A model generated the notes under the pieces. It was not told where the DNA came from, searched no databases, and worked only from the letters and a program-made list of their open reading frames with translations. Both the position numbers and the translations under genes were made by a program. A stretch of 64,000 bases of DNA from Brachycybe producta (Eukaryota > Arthropoda > Diplopoda > Playtdesmida > Andrognathidae), in NCBI GenBank assembly GCA_036925085.1, contig JAUPFP010000036.1:2232001-2296000 (forward strand), read 5' to 3'. Position 1 is the stretch's first letter. Every line of letters begins with the position of its first letter. This document shows, one piece after another, positions 1 through 15,941 of the stretch.

Positions 1-61
1 GTTGCCGGTCGTCATAAACTGTGGAGCCAACTGAAGTTCTGACCGATTTCTAACTGCCTGT
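1..61. mobile_element. Right end of a CAGGCAG-type MITE, truncated by the window edge
   Basis: Bases 1-61 end in TTTCTAACTGCCTGT and match the right terminal repeat of the complete copy at 53336-53541, including GTTGCCGGTCGTCATAA and GCCAACTGAAGTTCT. The rest of the copy lies outside the window. It sits upstream of the first GNB exon seen here, so probably in that gene's first coding intron. Confidence 0.75.
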
Positions 62-287
62 GCTAGCCTTTAAGCTAAGGTTGCATATAGTTGTTATATT
101 GGTTGTGGCCGAAGTCGCGTAGTTAGACACGAAAGAACTGTGTAAGCTCCACCTATCGAGTGTGAACTTCCAAGTACTAAATTTAAATCGAAGTAACAGA
201 ACGATGATACCAGACAGCGAAATGACCACATAACACAGGCTTGTGATTGGACGAACGTTTAGGTCGGGGTTTTCTCGTACCAGAACG

Positions 288-378
288 CGCAACCCTACAA
301 AGTGAGCGTGCAACCGAACCACAAACTTATCTGTCTGTAGTTTGTGGTTCGGTTGCACGCTCACTTTGTAGGGTTGCG
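288..378. repeat. Perfect 40-bp inverted repeat (hairpin) with 11-nt loop
   Basis: Arm 288-327 (CGCAACCCTACAAAGTGAGC...) is the exact reverse complement of arm 339-378; the loop is 328-338. The arms have no mismatch, unlike the degraded MITE arms elsewhere in the window. It lies in the presumed GNB intron and could form a 40-bp RNA stem if transcribed. Confidence 0.85.
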
Positions 379-683
379 TAAAATGTATCTAAACCTTAAG
401 ATACGCTTGTGCCACGTAGAAATGGGAGTGGTTAATAAAAATGAAATCGCTTAACACGAAAAAACATGAGGGTGCCCTGGAAATTTGCTTCGTTTTTACA
501 GGCCACCAGAGAAACTAATGACGTAATTCATTTTTCAAACTAAAAAGGTAGAGTATATAGGACGAGGGTCTTGAAAAAATGAAATAGGTTTTTCATCGTA
601 ACCGAGTTTAAGTCTCGTGTGTGTGTGTTTTTCCCCCCTCCGAATATGAAGTTTTTAATAAATTTCCTCCGTTATTTTTATAG

Positions 684-3963
<3,280 letters not shown>

Positions 3964-4142
3964 CTCAATCAAGTATATATCTGTTTTGGTTCTTTCTAAG
4001 CCTCTTAGCCCCAACAAACAAAACAAACAAACACAAAAAAAAGCATTGTGCGACTTTGAAACGAACTGGATTTTTGAACACAAGAGCAAAAAAGTAAGGA
4101 GAATTAAAACAAAAGCAAAGCAAAAAAAGAGCAAAAGCGAAT

Positions 4143-4144
<2 letters not shown>

Positions 4145-4208
<64 letters not shown>
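4145..4208. repeat. (GA)n microsatellite
   Basis: About 32 uninterrupted GA units, starting some 180 bp after the GNB stop codon and therefore probably in its 3' UTR. Confidence 0.95.
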
Positions 4209-4212
<4 letters not shown>

Positions 4213-4532
4213 AGTAATCTCTCTTTTGACACACCGTAAACGCAACCAACAGTTTCCACTTTTTTGATAGTAGCCATTGCAAAACAAAAAAATATACAAA
4301 AAAGAGAGAGAAGACCAAAAGTGCCAATGGAAAATGCAAAAAAAAAAACAAGAAAACAAAACTTAAATAGTTTCTGCGGAATTGATAAACATAAAAATAA
4401 GATACACATTGCCACTTTTTTTTTGCTTCGTATTTTTCCTTCCCTTTTCTCCCAATTTTTTTGGTAAAACATTTTTCTGTTTCGAAGTTATTCGTTTTTT
4501 CCTTGTTCCTCGTTTCTATTTACAAACCTTAC

Positions 4533-4599
4533 CGCTGCTGCTGCTGCTTCTTCTGCTGCTGCTGCTGTTGTTGTTGTTGCTACTACTGCTGTTGCTGTA
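4533..4599. repeat. (CTG/TTG)n imperfect trinucleotide run
   Basis: CTGCTGCTGCTTCTTCTGCTG changing to TTGTTGTTG and back. It lies downstream of the GNB stop, so it is non-coding on the plus strand. Confidence 0.9.
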
Positions 4600-7500
4600 C
4601 AGAGTTTTAACTTTTTTTTTTATTTGGCAAGCGTAAATCTAGTCACCCTCTTTATTATAAAAAAAAACAGTTGGATCACACAGTGTCATGAAAATATACG
4701 GGTTGGCGAAGGTTGAAGGTGAAGGGGATCTTCTTTATTTTGCATACCTTTTTTTGTATTATTTCTATTTTTTTTTCTGATAAGATTTTTGCAATGAGAT
4801 GGTTTAACTCGAATTATTGTGTGTGTGTTTATGTGTGCGTGCTTTTTTATGCATTCTTTCAGGCATGTTTTCGGAAAAAAAAGATGGAAAAGTGGGGCTA
4901 GAAAGTGTTTTATTTAGTTATAATTCCATCACCTTTGAGGAAAGAGTTAAAAAAAATGTGTAGTGTCCTGTTTGGTTTTGGTCGTTGTAATAAGCTGACT
5001 AAGTATGCTGCTTATGATGACCATGGGATTTTGCGTTCAGGGAGGGAAATCTCGGAGTTAGCTATTTACCTGGGGTGCGAGTGATTCGAATTGAGAAGCG
5101 GATACAACATTTTGCATTGTCGATCGAGTCTTTCTCGAGGCATTTGGCAATGCCACGACTTTTGCTGCAAAATTGTTGTATAAGGTAATTTCAATCGAAA
5201 TGCCTCTGCGGTCATCGCTGCTTTCCAGTTCGAGATTACTACAAAACAAAATTTTTTCTACATTTAATGTGACGTTTTATAAGAACTTGAAACGTAATCA
5301 CTTAATTCGTTTTTTTGTGAAATGACGCCTATTTGTAAGACTTATAAAATAAAAGTAGTCACAGCCAGGTAATTTGGCTGCTGATGTTGCAGGGTATTAT
5401 CATCATTATTATATATCGCAGTTATTTTTTTTTCTGGAAATATACTGCGATGTGTGATGTTTGGTGCAAAACTCAAGTAGTACACTGAAGTTACCATTTG
5501 CATAATTTTTTTTGTTTTTGAACTGCTGGCAGTAATTAATACATAAAACGTTTTTTAATCAATTTTATTGGTAACTAGATGTAAAGGACCAATCTATTCT
5601 TTGGTATTTTTTCATATTTTTTTTTTGGAAGTTAGCAGCGATGGTCGCAGAGGTTTTGTTTGTTCTTCTAGGCTAGAATTGCATGATTGGAATTGATGCT
5701 AATTTTGTTTTTCTACATTCTTTTGTTAACTTCTCTCTGAGGTTTTTTTTTACATCGTAAATTATGTAGAACGGACAGACAAAATAAGTTGTTTTTTTTT
5801 TCTTCAGACCTTCCATTTTTCAAAGAATGCTCAAAAGAATGTAGAGAAAAAGAAGAAAAGTCACTCCTATGATGATTTTTTTAAAGATGGAGTGAAAAAA
5901 ATGTTTAGCATTCTTTATTTTCACCTGCTGCCCCTTTCATTCGTATATTATATATATTCCAAGTAATGATTGTTATTTGATGGGGTTCAGTTAAGAAACG
6001 CCAGTGTTCGTTTTTTTTTGTTTTCATTCTTTTGTTTCACGTTTTATTTTCATAAATTTTGCATTAATGTTTTATTTTATTTTTTAAAAAAGGAGTTCAG
6101 TTATTGTTGTTCATAATTGCCTCATGTTTCATCTTTTTTAATTTGATGTGCACCAAAAAAGGGGGTAACCACTGTGATGATGATGGTTAAGGCAAAAAAG
6201 ACCTATGCTGTTTTCCAATCAAAGATCCTGTTTCGAGGCTAGAATTGTTTTGAAGCGTTTACAGATGAGCGACTTTTAGTTGTCTACTCTCGAGCAGGGA
6301 TGGGTATTAGAATTGGAATCGGAATTTAATCAATAATTAGTTGGTATTTGAATCGGAATTGGTATGGAAAATATTTTAAGAAAAAGTATTACAATTGAAA
6401 TCGGTATTACAAAAAAGTATTGTAATTGGAATCAAAATCGAAAATATTGGGAAAATTGAAATCCGAATTTATTGTTTTTTCCAATTGAAATCCCCGTTCT
6501 CGAGTCGACTTTATATTGGGTACTTTTTGTAGTTCAATTAACAACTCTAGGTCCACTTCTAAATCCTTGGCAGTCGACTCGAGTGGCAGGTGTCCGCGAT
6601 ATGCCTACAACGTTTTGCCGTCCATCTTGATCACTAAAAGTCGCTTTTTTTTGTGAACGCGGGTGAACGTTGGTTTATACTGTACGAACAGTTGCTATAT
6701 GATGCAAAGCGATTAAAACTTTTTGCAAAAACAAAATGCTGAGCTGTGATTAGCTGCAAAGTTCTTAGTTTGAATAACATTGATCAAAAATCGATCAAGT
6801 GTTGAGCAAAAATGATTATGCAAGGAAGTAATCGTTATTTTTATAGGAACGAAATGTGAACTTTTTGCTGCAAAGAAGCTTTTTTTTTTTTTTTCGATTT
6901 GCTTTGCTTTTCGCAGCTCTTTCGTCATGATAAACCAAGAGTTTCAACATAGTAAACCATTTTTAACATGGTTTTTCTACGTTGAAACCCTGTTTGGCGT
7001 TTGACTTATGAAGTTCACATGTTGAGTTTCGTTTTTGGTTGTAAAACGCATATTTGCTGAGGTGATCGGAATAAACCAGAAAAAAAATCATGGGATTCTA
7101 AAATACTTGAACCCGTTTTTGTCTTGAGTACACCATTTTTGGCCGTTTTTTGTGTCGGGACCATAATAATAACCCATTGTGGGAATGTAGAATTATTAAG
7201 CCAATTAAGTTGAAGATGAATTTATAAGGTACAAGTTGAGTCTCTCAGCTAATCTTCAACTTAAGTTGTTTAAATCGGCTGGAAAGTTTTGCTGCTGCTT
7301 GTGACCCCCTTTGCCTCTCAACTACATTTACGTTTTTTTAACCTGGTTATTTTAACCATTCAATCAAACGTTAAGTCTTTTAATCTTGCTTAGTTACATT
7401 GTATAAGTATATGACTGATCATTGACTTAAAAGTTGATTGAATTGTTAGTAGATTGTGCACATTAATAACTTGTTTTATTTTCATTTTATTTTCGTAAGA

Positions 7501-10500
7501 AACGTTAAAAGCTGTTTCAATCAATGACGCAGAAAAACCTATACCTATATTGATTATAATATGGAATAATAACAAATTTCGCTTTTAATATCTTTTTACC
7601 ATTTCTATGTTTGTATGTATGTATGTGTATGTATGAATGTGGAGTTAGATAAGAGTATTTGGGGGGTTTTGTGGGCCAAACTGTTTAAATCGAGGGGAAA
7701 AAAATTCAAAACATTAAAAAAAAAAACTTAAAGGAAGTATTTGAAATTAAATCAAAGACAAACGAAAAGTTGACCGTGAAACGGTTGCACTTATAGAATA
7801 GATTTAATATTTATTTTTAATTGGCCAGTCAGAAGTTTAAGAAAGTTTTTTTTTAAATGGACTGGAGATTGTAAGAATTCATATTTATATTTTATGATTT
7901 CTTTTACTGTGTTTGTTATTAATATTTCAAGCAGACAGATTGAGCAATTTAAATATGTACCATGTCTCGTGTGTACATTTTTATATTGTTTATAATATAC
8001 ATGAATGAAATATTTGTCTTCAAGGTGTGCATGTACTGTATGTGTGTGTGTAATTGCAAGGTTTTACCCCTTTTTTAAATAACATTTTTTCTGATTGTGA
8101 GACTTTTTTCCTCTACTGAGTCGATTCCCTCCAATAATATCGATCACATTACAAGAAACATTGACACAATTCAATGGGCCATGACTAGATGTACAGGTGG
8201 GTTTTCTGGTTACGAACAAGTTTCGAGCCTGGAGAATCGACAGTAAGTCGAGAATATCCCTTAGAAATAAATTTGTAGCCATCTTGTCGTTTTCTAAAAT
8301 TATTAAATTTTAATTAATTATTAAAATTAATTACTCTTTCGTGGAACTTATATGTCGCATCTATTTGGTGTAATTATCCATTACACGAAATAATTAACTT
8401 TTAACATACTCGGCAATTAAAGTTCAGCACTTTGAAAATAGTAGCCCTTGTTTAGAACTTATAAGCCTTGTATATCGATCTAAGTATTGATCGATATTAT
8501 TGATGGGGGAAACGACTAAACACCTATATGGGAAAGACATCTGCATGATTTGCTTCCCAACATTTCAAGATATTTGGAAGAAACATTCTGATCCCCTTTT
8601 TCTTCCGGTACTAGAGATCTCATTTTTCCCCCCTTCTCTTTTCCTTCAACGCGCGCCTTTTTCCCCCCAATTAGTAAAAATTAACCTAATGCTTATTCCC
8701 CCATTTCCCCCCAAATATTCTTTTCTTTAGAAAAAAAAGAAAGGATCTTTAGAAAACTTTTTCTCGATCCATCAAAACTAAATGGATTTTTTTTTGCTTG
8801 GCTTTTGTGCCATGCTGCTCATATAAATATATACATACATATATATATAAACTGTATACATAATATTGCATTTTTTTTGTTTACTTTTTTGTTTGTTTTT
8901 TTGTTTTTAAACATGTTTTTTAATCTTCATGAGAAAAAAAAAATACACCCCATTCCCCGTCTCTTAGAAAATATTACATGTTAGCTGTGGTTTTTAATCA
9001 TGTCCCCACATTCCCCCTTTTTTCTCTTGTGCGGTTTTTTTAGTGTGTCAAGCAAATTGTTGATCATCATAATTATTATAAAGAGACATTAAAAAATGTC
9101 AGAAACTCATTTAGCTAAAAAAAAAAAATAAACATACTTTTTTCTTTTCTTGTTGTAGGTTTATATTCAATAGGTCACCACTTTTTAGGTCAGAACAGTT
9201 TGATTTTGTGGCAAAAAGCAAAAAAAAAGAAAGGCAATTACTGTAGTTTTAAAAAAATACTGATTCAGGCTCCCCCCAAAATTCAAGAAGAAAACTTATC
9301 ACTTTAAACTTCAACCTGAGCCATTTCTGAATGTAAATGTTTCGGTATAAGAAAACATTCATTTTGTGGTCGTTTGTGTATACCTTAGGGTCATGTTCGA
9401 CAATGGAATTTACTTCCTGAGGATGTGGTTGCAGAATGGAGGAATTTTGTATTTTTTCATCTCAGTTTTTACATTTTGCATCAGGAATTTTTATGACATG
9501 CGTGGTAATAATAGGTTATGTTGACACCTCTGCATTTCTTGAACTAAAAATTGTCCCTTTGCCATAGGCTGTCTAGGTTGCTTGCAGAGAGAGAGAGAGA
9601 GATTAATTATTCAAATTGAAATACCCTTAGTTTTTAATGTTTAAAAGTAGCAATGTTTTCTTCTTGAATTTTTCTTTTCTTTCTCTTGTTAAAAAATCAT
9701 TCATTAATTCATTTATATCCTTCCCCTTAGTATATAAAATATCAGTGTTTTACAACAACAAAAAATGACCCTTTCCAGTCTCTATGAGGTTTTTACTATA
9801 TATTAACATGAAATTTTTGTTTTCTTTTCAAAGAAAAGACAGGCTTCCTTTATATGTAGTCTTTATCCGTTAAGAAGAAGAAAAAAAACACATTGCTCAC
9901 TTATAGGCCCCCTCTTCATATATTATATTTCGAGAAAAAAAATAAGATCTTGTTCCTGAATCTCCGCTGGCGATGATTTTTCAGGAATCTTTTAAATGAA
10001 AAATAAAAAACAAATGTGCGTGTGTGTACTTGTGTGTATGTATGTATGTGTGTATTTGTGCAATATCAGAAGAAACAACAAAAAATATTTCATTTCTATT
10101 TAAATATAATAAGTTGGTGAATTGGAAGAAGGAGAAAAAAAAGTATTTAAAACAAAATTTCCGATTCTAACTTGTGTGTTTTTCTATTTTAGAATGTTTG
10201 ATAAATTTTACATTCTGAAAGAAGAGATTTCCAAAGAAAAAATAATTATGTTCGTAATTATTCTTAATGAATTTCTAAGGGAAAAATCACGCATGCTGAA
10301 AAAAAAAAACTTCACTTTGTAAGTCATCTTTGAATGCAAAGGAAACACAGAATTTTTGATTTATTATTTTCTGGTGGTTTTTCAGCATGTGTGTTTTGTC
10401 TCGAAGTCAAAGGTATGTGCTATAAACTCATCATGAGTTTAGCGTTAGCTTTGACTTTTGCAATTATTACAATTACGAACCATTTTTTTAAATTAAGAAA

Positions 10501-11221
10501 TTGAAAACTTAAGTTTTGGCTGCACTTTTGGAGTAAATCACGTCATTTAGAAAATATATCAATAGGTTTTTCTACTTAATAATTTACTAAATACCAATAA
10601 ATAATAACACTTAGTTTTAAGAATAATTAATGAAAAATAACAAAAAACGTAAAGGGGGGATTGTGCCTTTGGTTTGTTTTATTTTGCACCCCAATTTCTT
10701 CTTTGTGAGTGTTTTTTTTAGTTTTTCAATTACCTTCTTTTTACCTTTTCTTTCTGGCCCCCCCCCCCCCTTACCTTTACACTTTTGCTCTAAGATTCGG
10801 TATTTGTGTGTTTTGTGACAATGTTGCATTGAAAAGATGTAAAAAGAAGGAAAACGTCGTTATGCATGGGATTTTGACAACTGTGTTAAAACATACCGCA
10901 CATTCCTTTTTTACTTATCGATTTATTCAGTGGTGTGTGACCGTCATTGTCGTATATTTTTTTTTTATGAAAGTGATATCACCATCGTTGGATAAATCGA
11001 TTAGTAACCGAATTTGCTGATAAATGAGTTGAACATCTTCCTCCCCCCCCCTTTCCTTGCTTAATTTGTAAAATTTTCTGAACAAAAATACTAACCTTTT
11101 CTGAAATATATAAAATAACGAACTAAAAGCATGTAACAATACAAATTAAATGATAATTTCAAGTATCTTGTATTTTGTATTGAAAAAATACATGGTTTTG
11201 ATTTGTATTATTTATTTTCTT

Positions 11222-11455
11222 ACGGCTAATACCTCGATTTACGGCCGAGATACGGTCTGGGAAAGTAAGCTGTAAAGTGAAATTGCTGTATAACGAATCA
11301 TTTATTTTCACCATAAGCGACGACATATTAAAATACATGTACATATGTGGGTTTCCCGAATTTTTTTTTGGTCGTATATCGAAACAGCTGTAATTTTCAA
11401 AAATCCGTTATAGTGAAATGCTGTATAAAGAGCGGCCGTATAGCGAGGTATGAGT
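11222..11455. mobile_element. Tigger/pogo-like MITE
   Basis: The left end reads AATACCTCGATTTACGGCC and the right end, reversed, CATACCTCGCTATACGGCC. That gives imperfect terminal repeats of about 20 bp around 230 bp with no coding capacity. The ACCTCG-TATACGG pattern recalls pogo/Tigger-derived elements; this family placement is from memory. Confidence 0.5.
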
Positions 11456-11478
11456 GTATTTCAGATATTAAAAATTAG

Positions 11479-11826
11479 CAGTGTTGGGAAGTACTTTTAC
11501 AAAAAGTAATGATTTACTGTAATTAAATTAATTTGTCAAGTAATTAGTAATTCACCAACATTACTTTTGGAAACTTTGTAATTGTAATTAATTTTCCAAT
11601 GAAAAATACAATTTAAATTTTTTTAAAAAATTATCAAATTAGCTTTGTTTTTTGTATTTTTTCTATATATTTGTTTGCTTTAGAATCTTATTTGATATTG
11701 AAAAGTAATTGAAATTAATTGTGAAAAATGAGTAATATCGTTTTAGAATTTAGAAAAATAGGTTTGTAATTAGTTTTTTCTTGCACTAATTATAATTAAG
11801 TTTGAAAGGTAATTTCCCAACATTGC
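11479..11826. mobile_element. Non-autonomous hAT-like element (CAGTGTTGGG ends)
   Basis: It begins CAGTGTTGGGAAGTACTTTTA and ends GTAATTTCCCAACATTG, so the termini are inverted. The body has many AGTAATT/AATTACT words. CAGTGTTGGG termini are typical of many non-autonomous hAT elements. Flanking 8-mers are similar but not identical, so the target duplication is uncertain. Confidence 0.5.
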
Positions 11827-13407
11827 AATTTTAGGTGTATTTTGTTCAGTTTGATTATTTGAATGCATTGTAAAAAAAAAGATATCGAGGCTTTTCTTTT
11901 TAAAATAATGCTTTTATGTAAAATTCGTGATTTTTTTTTTTTCACGTTTTTTTTTGTAACTTCTAAATCTGGATACACACAATCAATTCTGGCTTTTCAA
12001 TGCCAAAAATGATTATGTATGGACCTATGGTAGTAGATTTTGTTAATTCAATCCAACATTTTTATTTCTCTTCAATCTTAGCTCGCACGATCTGCTCAGA
12101 TTTTCGCTTCATTTTTGGGGATTAAACAGGATTTGTTTATCGCGTGGATGGACGAGCCTTGTATGTGTGAGAAAAAATACGCATTTGTTCAAATTGTAAT
12201 GTTTCCAATGATGAGAGAATGAGCAATTAATTAAAAAAAAAAGTAGAAGAAAACATAGGTTTGGCCCACATACAATTTTAAATTAAAATCAGAGAAAAAT
12301 AAATTGTTTCAATATTTGGTGTCGATTTTGAGACACAATTCAGGATTGACAAGCTAAAATTGATTTTCTGTATCCAATTTAAAACATAACCCACCACAGA
12401 GAAGTTTTATTTATAATTTGAACAAATCTGAAACTTAAAAGAAGAAAAAACTGGACAAATAACGTTTTTTGACATTTCAAAAATGTTGTATATTTAAAGA
12501 AAAAATACTTTTAATGAATATAAAATCTTAACTTCTGCTTTGAAAGAAGAAATTTTATTTGAAAATAGGATTTTTAAAAAAAAAATGCTATGTCTGAATT
12601 CTTAAACTTTTTTTTTTGAGGTTTTTTTATTTTTGACTTTTTCTAGAATTCAGACACAATTTTTGTCTCAAACGATTAATTCGAATGCGTGCCGTGTATA
12701 TCTCTCTCTTGTCTATTTGAACCGTTGCTCCATGGGATTTTTTTGTACTATGTTGTGACAAATTTGTAATTGTTATAGTCTTCTCTTTTTCTTTTCTTAT
12801 ATTGAAGAACCTTTCTAGTGAGCATTTTAGCCAAAACAAATTTAAAACAAACCACAAATCCCCTTCTTCCTTCTCATCCTTCTTCTTCCCTTGAAAAAAA
12901 AACACCACAAAGATCTCCCACGGAATTTGCTAAATATCATTAAAAAAATTAACTATTTGGTGCACCTTTTTTATGTTTCTTCAGAAAAAACTTCCCCCTT
13001 TAACTGCTGTTTATAATTAACTAGATTTAAAAGAAAAAAATGGATTAATAACAAAAATTTTCATTGAGCAGATTGTAAACACCGCTGTAGTTCTCTCTGC
13101 CTTTGTGTGACGAAAAAAAAAATTGTATGTAGTCTAGAGTCCTCTCTTGTACAGTCATGTTATGTATGGGTTTGTTGGGGCCCCATCCGAAAACTCCATC
13201 GAAATATCGTTCTCGAAGACACGAAACATAATTTCACGAGGTTTTTTTAAGAGCAACTTTCGGTAAAAAGTTTTTTTTTCGACGATTGATCGGGAGAACT
13301 TTTTCTATTTGAAAACAAAAGAAATCCCCTGTTTCCACTTGATCAAAATATGAGGTGAAAGTAAATTTTGATCCGATGAATTTTTAAAAAGACTCTTAGG
13401 CTTGTTT

Positions 13408-14107
13408 TATACTTGCCTCACTGTAAGATAAAGCTTTTGACGTCAGAGGGGTTGCCAAAAAAATTTAGGATTGTTGTTCATTTAATAGAAAAAAAGAAGA
13501 TGAAAGAAATGTTTTCAACAGTTTAAGGTGGCTGAATAGATAATAATTTTTTCGGCCCCTCGTATGTGTAATCACAAATCACTGTAGTGGCTAATGCTGT
13601 GCTCTATAGATATTTTTAAAAAATGGACACAAAAACGTCAAGTGAACGTTTTTTTTAAAAAACTATAATGCTAAAAAGTTTTTCATTTATAACAATTTGA
13701 ATGAAAATGACTCGTTTTTTGCTTGTTAAAACTTTTTAATTAACGTTTCATGAAAAACTATTTTCACCTTTTTCAAACTGTCATAAAAAGTTTATTTTGA
13801 AAGATATCTCATGAAGAAAAAAACTTAATATTAACACCAACTATTCTAGTTTCTAAAACACTTTCAAACAATTCTTCTGATAAACATTTGCTGAATGAGG
13901 GGAAGAAGCCTCCTATAGAACATGCGCCACTGCAGTGGCGCCATCCAGAAAGATAAAAACAAAATAAATATCAATGCAGCCAACTGAAACAAGTGTTCTG
14001 GCATTCTTTCATTAACCATTTTTTTTGTCAGACAAAAAGACAAAAGCCTAAATAATTTTGTCAATCTCTGACGTCACAAGTTTCTTATCTTAGTGAGGTA
14101 AAGTATA
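13408..14107. mobile_element. GACGTCA-type MITE interrupted by a second MITE
   Basis: The outer element has ends TATACTTGCCTCACTGTAAG...TTTGACGTCAGAGG and the matching inverted copy GACGTCAC...CTTAGTGAGGTAAAGTATA. An inner element (about 13523-13985), beginning TTAAGGTGGCTGAATAGATA and ending near AATATCAATGCAGCC, splits it. The inner one is related to the element at 60632-61146. The order of insertion is therefore readable: outer first, inner later. Confidence 0.65.
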
Positions 14108-14775
14108 ATGTATTTTGCACAAGATCAAAATTCATTTTCAGCTCGGAATTTTTTTTACCAAGGGGAAATAAGAGCTACTATTATGATATGGGATAATTTA
14201 GAAAAAAAATGTATTTCTAGTAAAAATTACGTAAGATTTGTAGTGTTTTTTGGGGGGTTTTCTTTCCAATAATTCACAATTTTACTATAGAAATTTGTTT
14301 TTCTTTAAAAAAAAAAATGGGTTCATAACTTTTGCTTCTAATATTTCTCTTGTGAATTTTGTTCGTTTTCGAATCTTCTTTTTGATGATATTTTGATGGA
14401 TCTTTTTAATTTCGGTGTTGCTTCAAAACAAAACAAAAAAACAAAGGGTCGTCTCTTTACTTTTTATTTTAGATATATTTGATGGTATGCTTTTTTATGA
14501 GCATGGAAACATATTTTGCATGTGTACGTTAACTTTTCATATAATCCCCATTTTCCTTCTCTTCCTATCCTTCCCCCCATCTTCCCCCCTTTTCCAAAGT
14601 GAAAATAAAACACCAGAATTGGAAAAAGAGAAGAAAAAAAAATTTCATTTTGAATTTGCAATTTTTGAAGTTATATCATGATGGTTAACTATGAATTTGT
14701 CCCAAGCTGATTTTCATTAATAGCTTACAGTCGTGTTTGTGATTTATCCATGTGTAATGTTATTTAACTTGTCTG

Positions 14776-14781
14776 AATAAA
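14776..14781 (+). terminator. Candidate distal poly(A) signal (AATAAA)
   Basis: AATAAA sits in the context GTCTGAATAAAGC followed by a TTTGTCTTTAA stretch, which is a typical cleavage-site layout. It is the best plus-strand candidate at the far end of the GNB-downstream desert, but nothing links it to GNB except position. Confidence 0.3.
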
Positions 14782-14909
14782 GCTATTTGTCTTTAACAGA
14801 AAAAAAAATTAACCTATAAGAAAAATGATGTTGACTTCAAAAGGAAATAATAATAAGGTGAAGTTAGAGGTTGTTTCGAGGCTACAGTTCACTCTTTTGG
14901 CTGGTAATC

Positions 14910-15660
14910 TTCACTTCAGATAGTTTTAAAAGTGTGTTAACATCTCTGGAACTCTGGTTATTATGGTTTTCAGGAACAAAATTAAGAGAAACTTGAGTGT
15001 TTTAAATACTAGAACGGTAGTTCAATCACTTGAGTTAGTTGAGTAATTTCATGTTGATATGTTTCAAAGTAAGCTTTTTATGTGAGTTTGAAAATGATCC
15101 AAATTTAGTCAGATGATATTTTATCTATAAAAAGTTTATTTTTAAACGTATCAACATGAAAAGTGAATTTATCTGCCATTCTAGTTTTTAAAGGTGTAAA
15201 CGCCCTTAGAACTCTGGTTATTTTGTCTTTCAGAGGGAAATATGAAAGTGTTTTTAAAACTAGAATGGTAGCTCAATTACAGATAATTTCAGGTTGATAT
15301 CTTTTAAAATAAGCTTATTTCAAGTTTGGAAATAACACAACTTCAAGCAGACAATCTTTTTTCATTTTTTTGTCAATAAAAGTTTATTTTGAAAGATATT
15401 AACATGAAAATAAGGGATTCAGCTACTAGTCTAGTTTCTAAAACACATTTTAAAGTTTTTTCTGGTGGTTTTAAAGGTGTAGTAAACACCCTTCAAACTC
15501 TGGTTATTCTGTCTTTCAGGAAAACAATTAAGAGAAACTTGCCAGTGTTTTAAAAACTAGAATGGTTACTGAATCCACTTTATAATAGTAAATCCACTAT
15601 GAAGTGGATTCAGTAACCATTCTAATTTATATTAAAAAAAAATCAGCTGTTCATGAAACA
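14910..15660. repeat. Chain of three foldback-family-A repeat copies
   Basis: Three successive units each carry the family-A words AACTCTGGTTATT, TTTCAGG, AAACTAGAA(T/C)GGTAG, ATGTTGATAT and AAAGTTTATTTT. Family A is palindromic overall: the first half reads AACTAGAAGGGTAGCTCAAT and the second half its complement. The last unit ends in an almost perfect hairpin (arms 15559-15580 and 15602-15623). Confidence 0.75.
15559..15623. repeat. Perfect 22-bp inverted repeat
   Basis: Arm 15559-15580 (AGAATGGTTACTGAATCCAC...) and arm 15602-15623 are exact reverse complements around a 21-nt spacer. The left arm is continuous with a family-A repeat, so this is probably a recent rearrangement of that element. 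Confidence 0.8.
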
Positions 15661-15935
15661 TCTAAATGAAAAATTCTTGTAGAATTTTAGCCTCTAAATA
15701 GTCTTTTTTGATTGAAAAAAAAGTTAATTTTTTTAGGTTTTTTTAATCAAAAAAGGTTCTTGACTCGGGAAGTAATTGAAGTTTACGAAATTCCGAAAGA
15801 AGCAAAACATGGGTAAAAGAACATAAATAATTTATTGAATAAAGGGAAATAATTTCACCTTCTCTAAACCCAAATTGTACAAACTGGTACATATGAAAAA
15901 ATAATGCCACAAACAAAAAAATTGTGTTCTAAATA

Positions 15936-15941
15936 TTTATT
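15936..15941 (-). terminator. CPLANE2 poly(A) signal overlapping its stop codon
   Basis: On the minus strand the last codons read CAA TAA A, so the TAA stop (15937-15939) lies inside an AATAAA hexamer. If used, the 3' UTR would be only a few tens of bases. Confidence 0.5.

Larger units (their letters stand above)
3964..15936. other. Twelve-kb gene desert downstream of GNB
   Basis: No exon of a recognisable gene was found on either strand between the GNB stop codon and CPLANE2. The stretch is T-rich with many homopolymers. It holds (GA)n at 4145-4208, a CTG/TTG trinucleotide run at 4533-4599, GGAATCGGAATT-like degenerate repeats at about 6297-6500, TG-rich DNA at about 10019-10052, two MITE-like elements at 11.2-11.8 kb, and nested MITEs at 13.4-14.1 kb. 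From 3964 to about 11.2 kb none of the foldback families that litter the rest of the window is present. A clean AATAAA at 14776 is compatible with a very distal GNB poly(A) site, but this is inference. Confidence 0.6.

Noticed and set aside
50-364. Minus-strand open frame of 104 codons at the left edge.
   Set aside because: It overlaps a MITE end and one arm of the perfect hairpin; the translation has no recognisable family.
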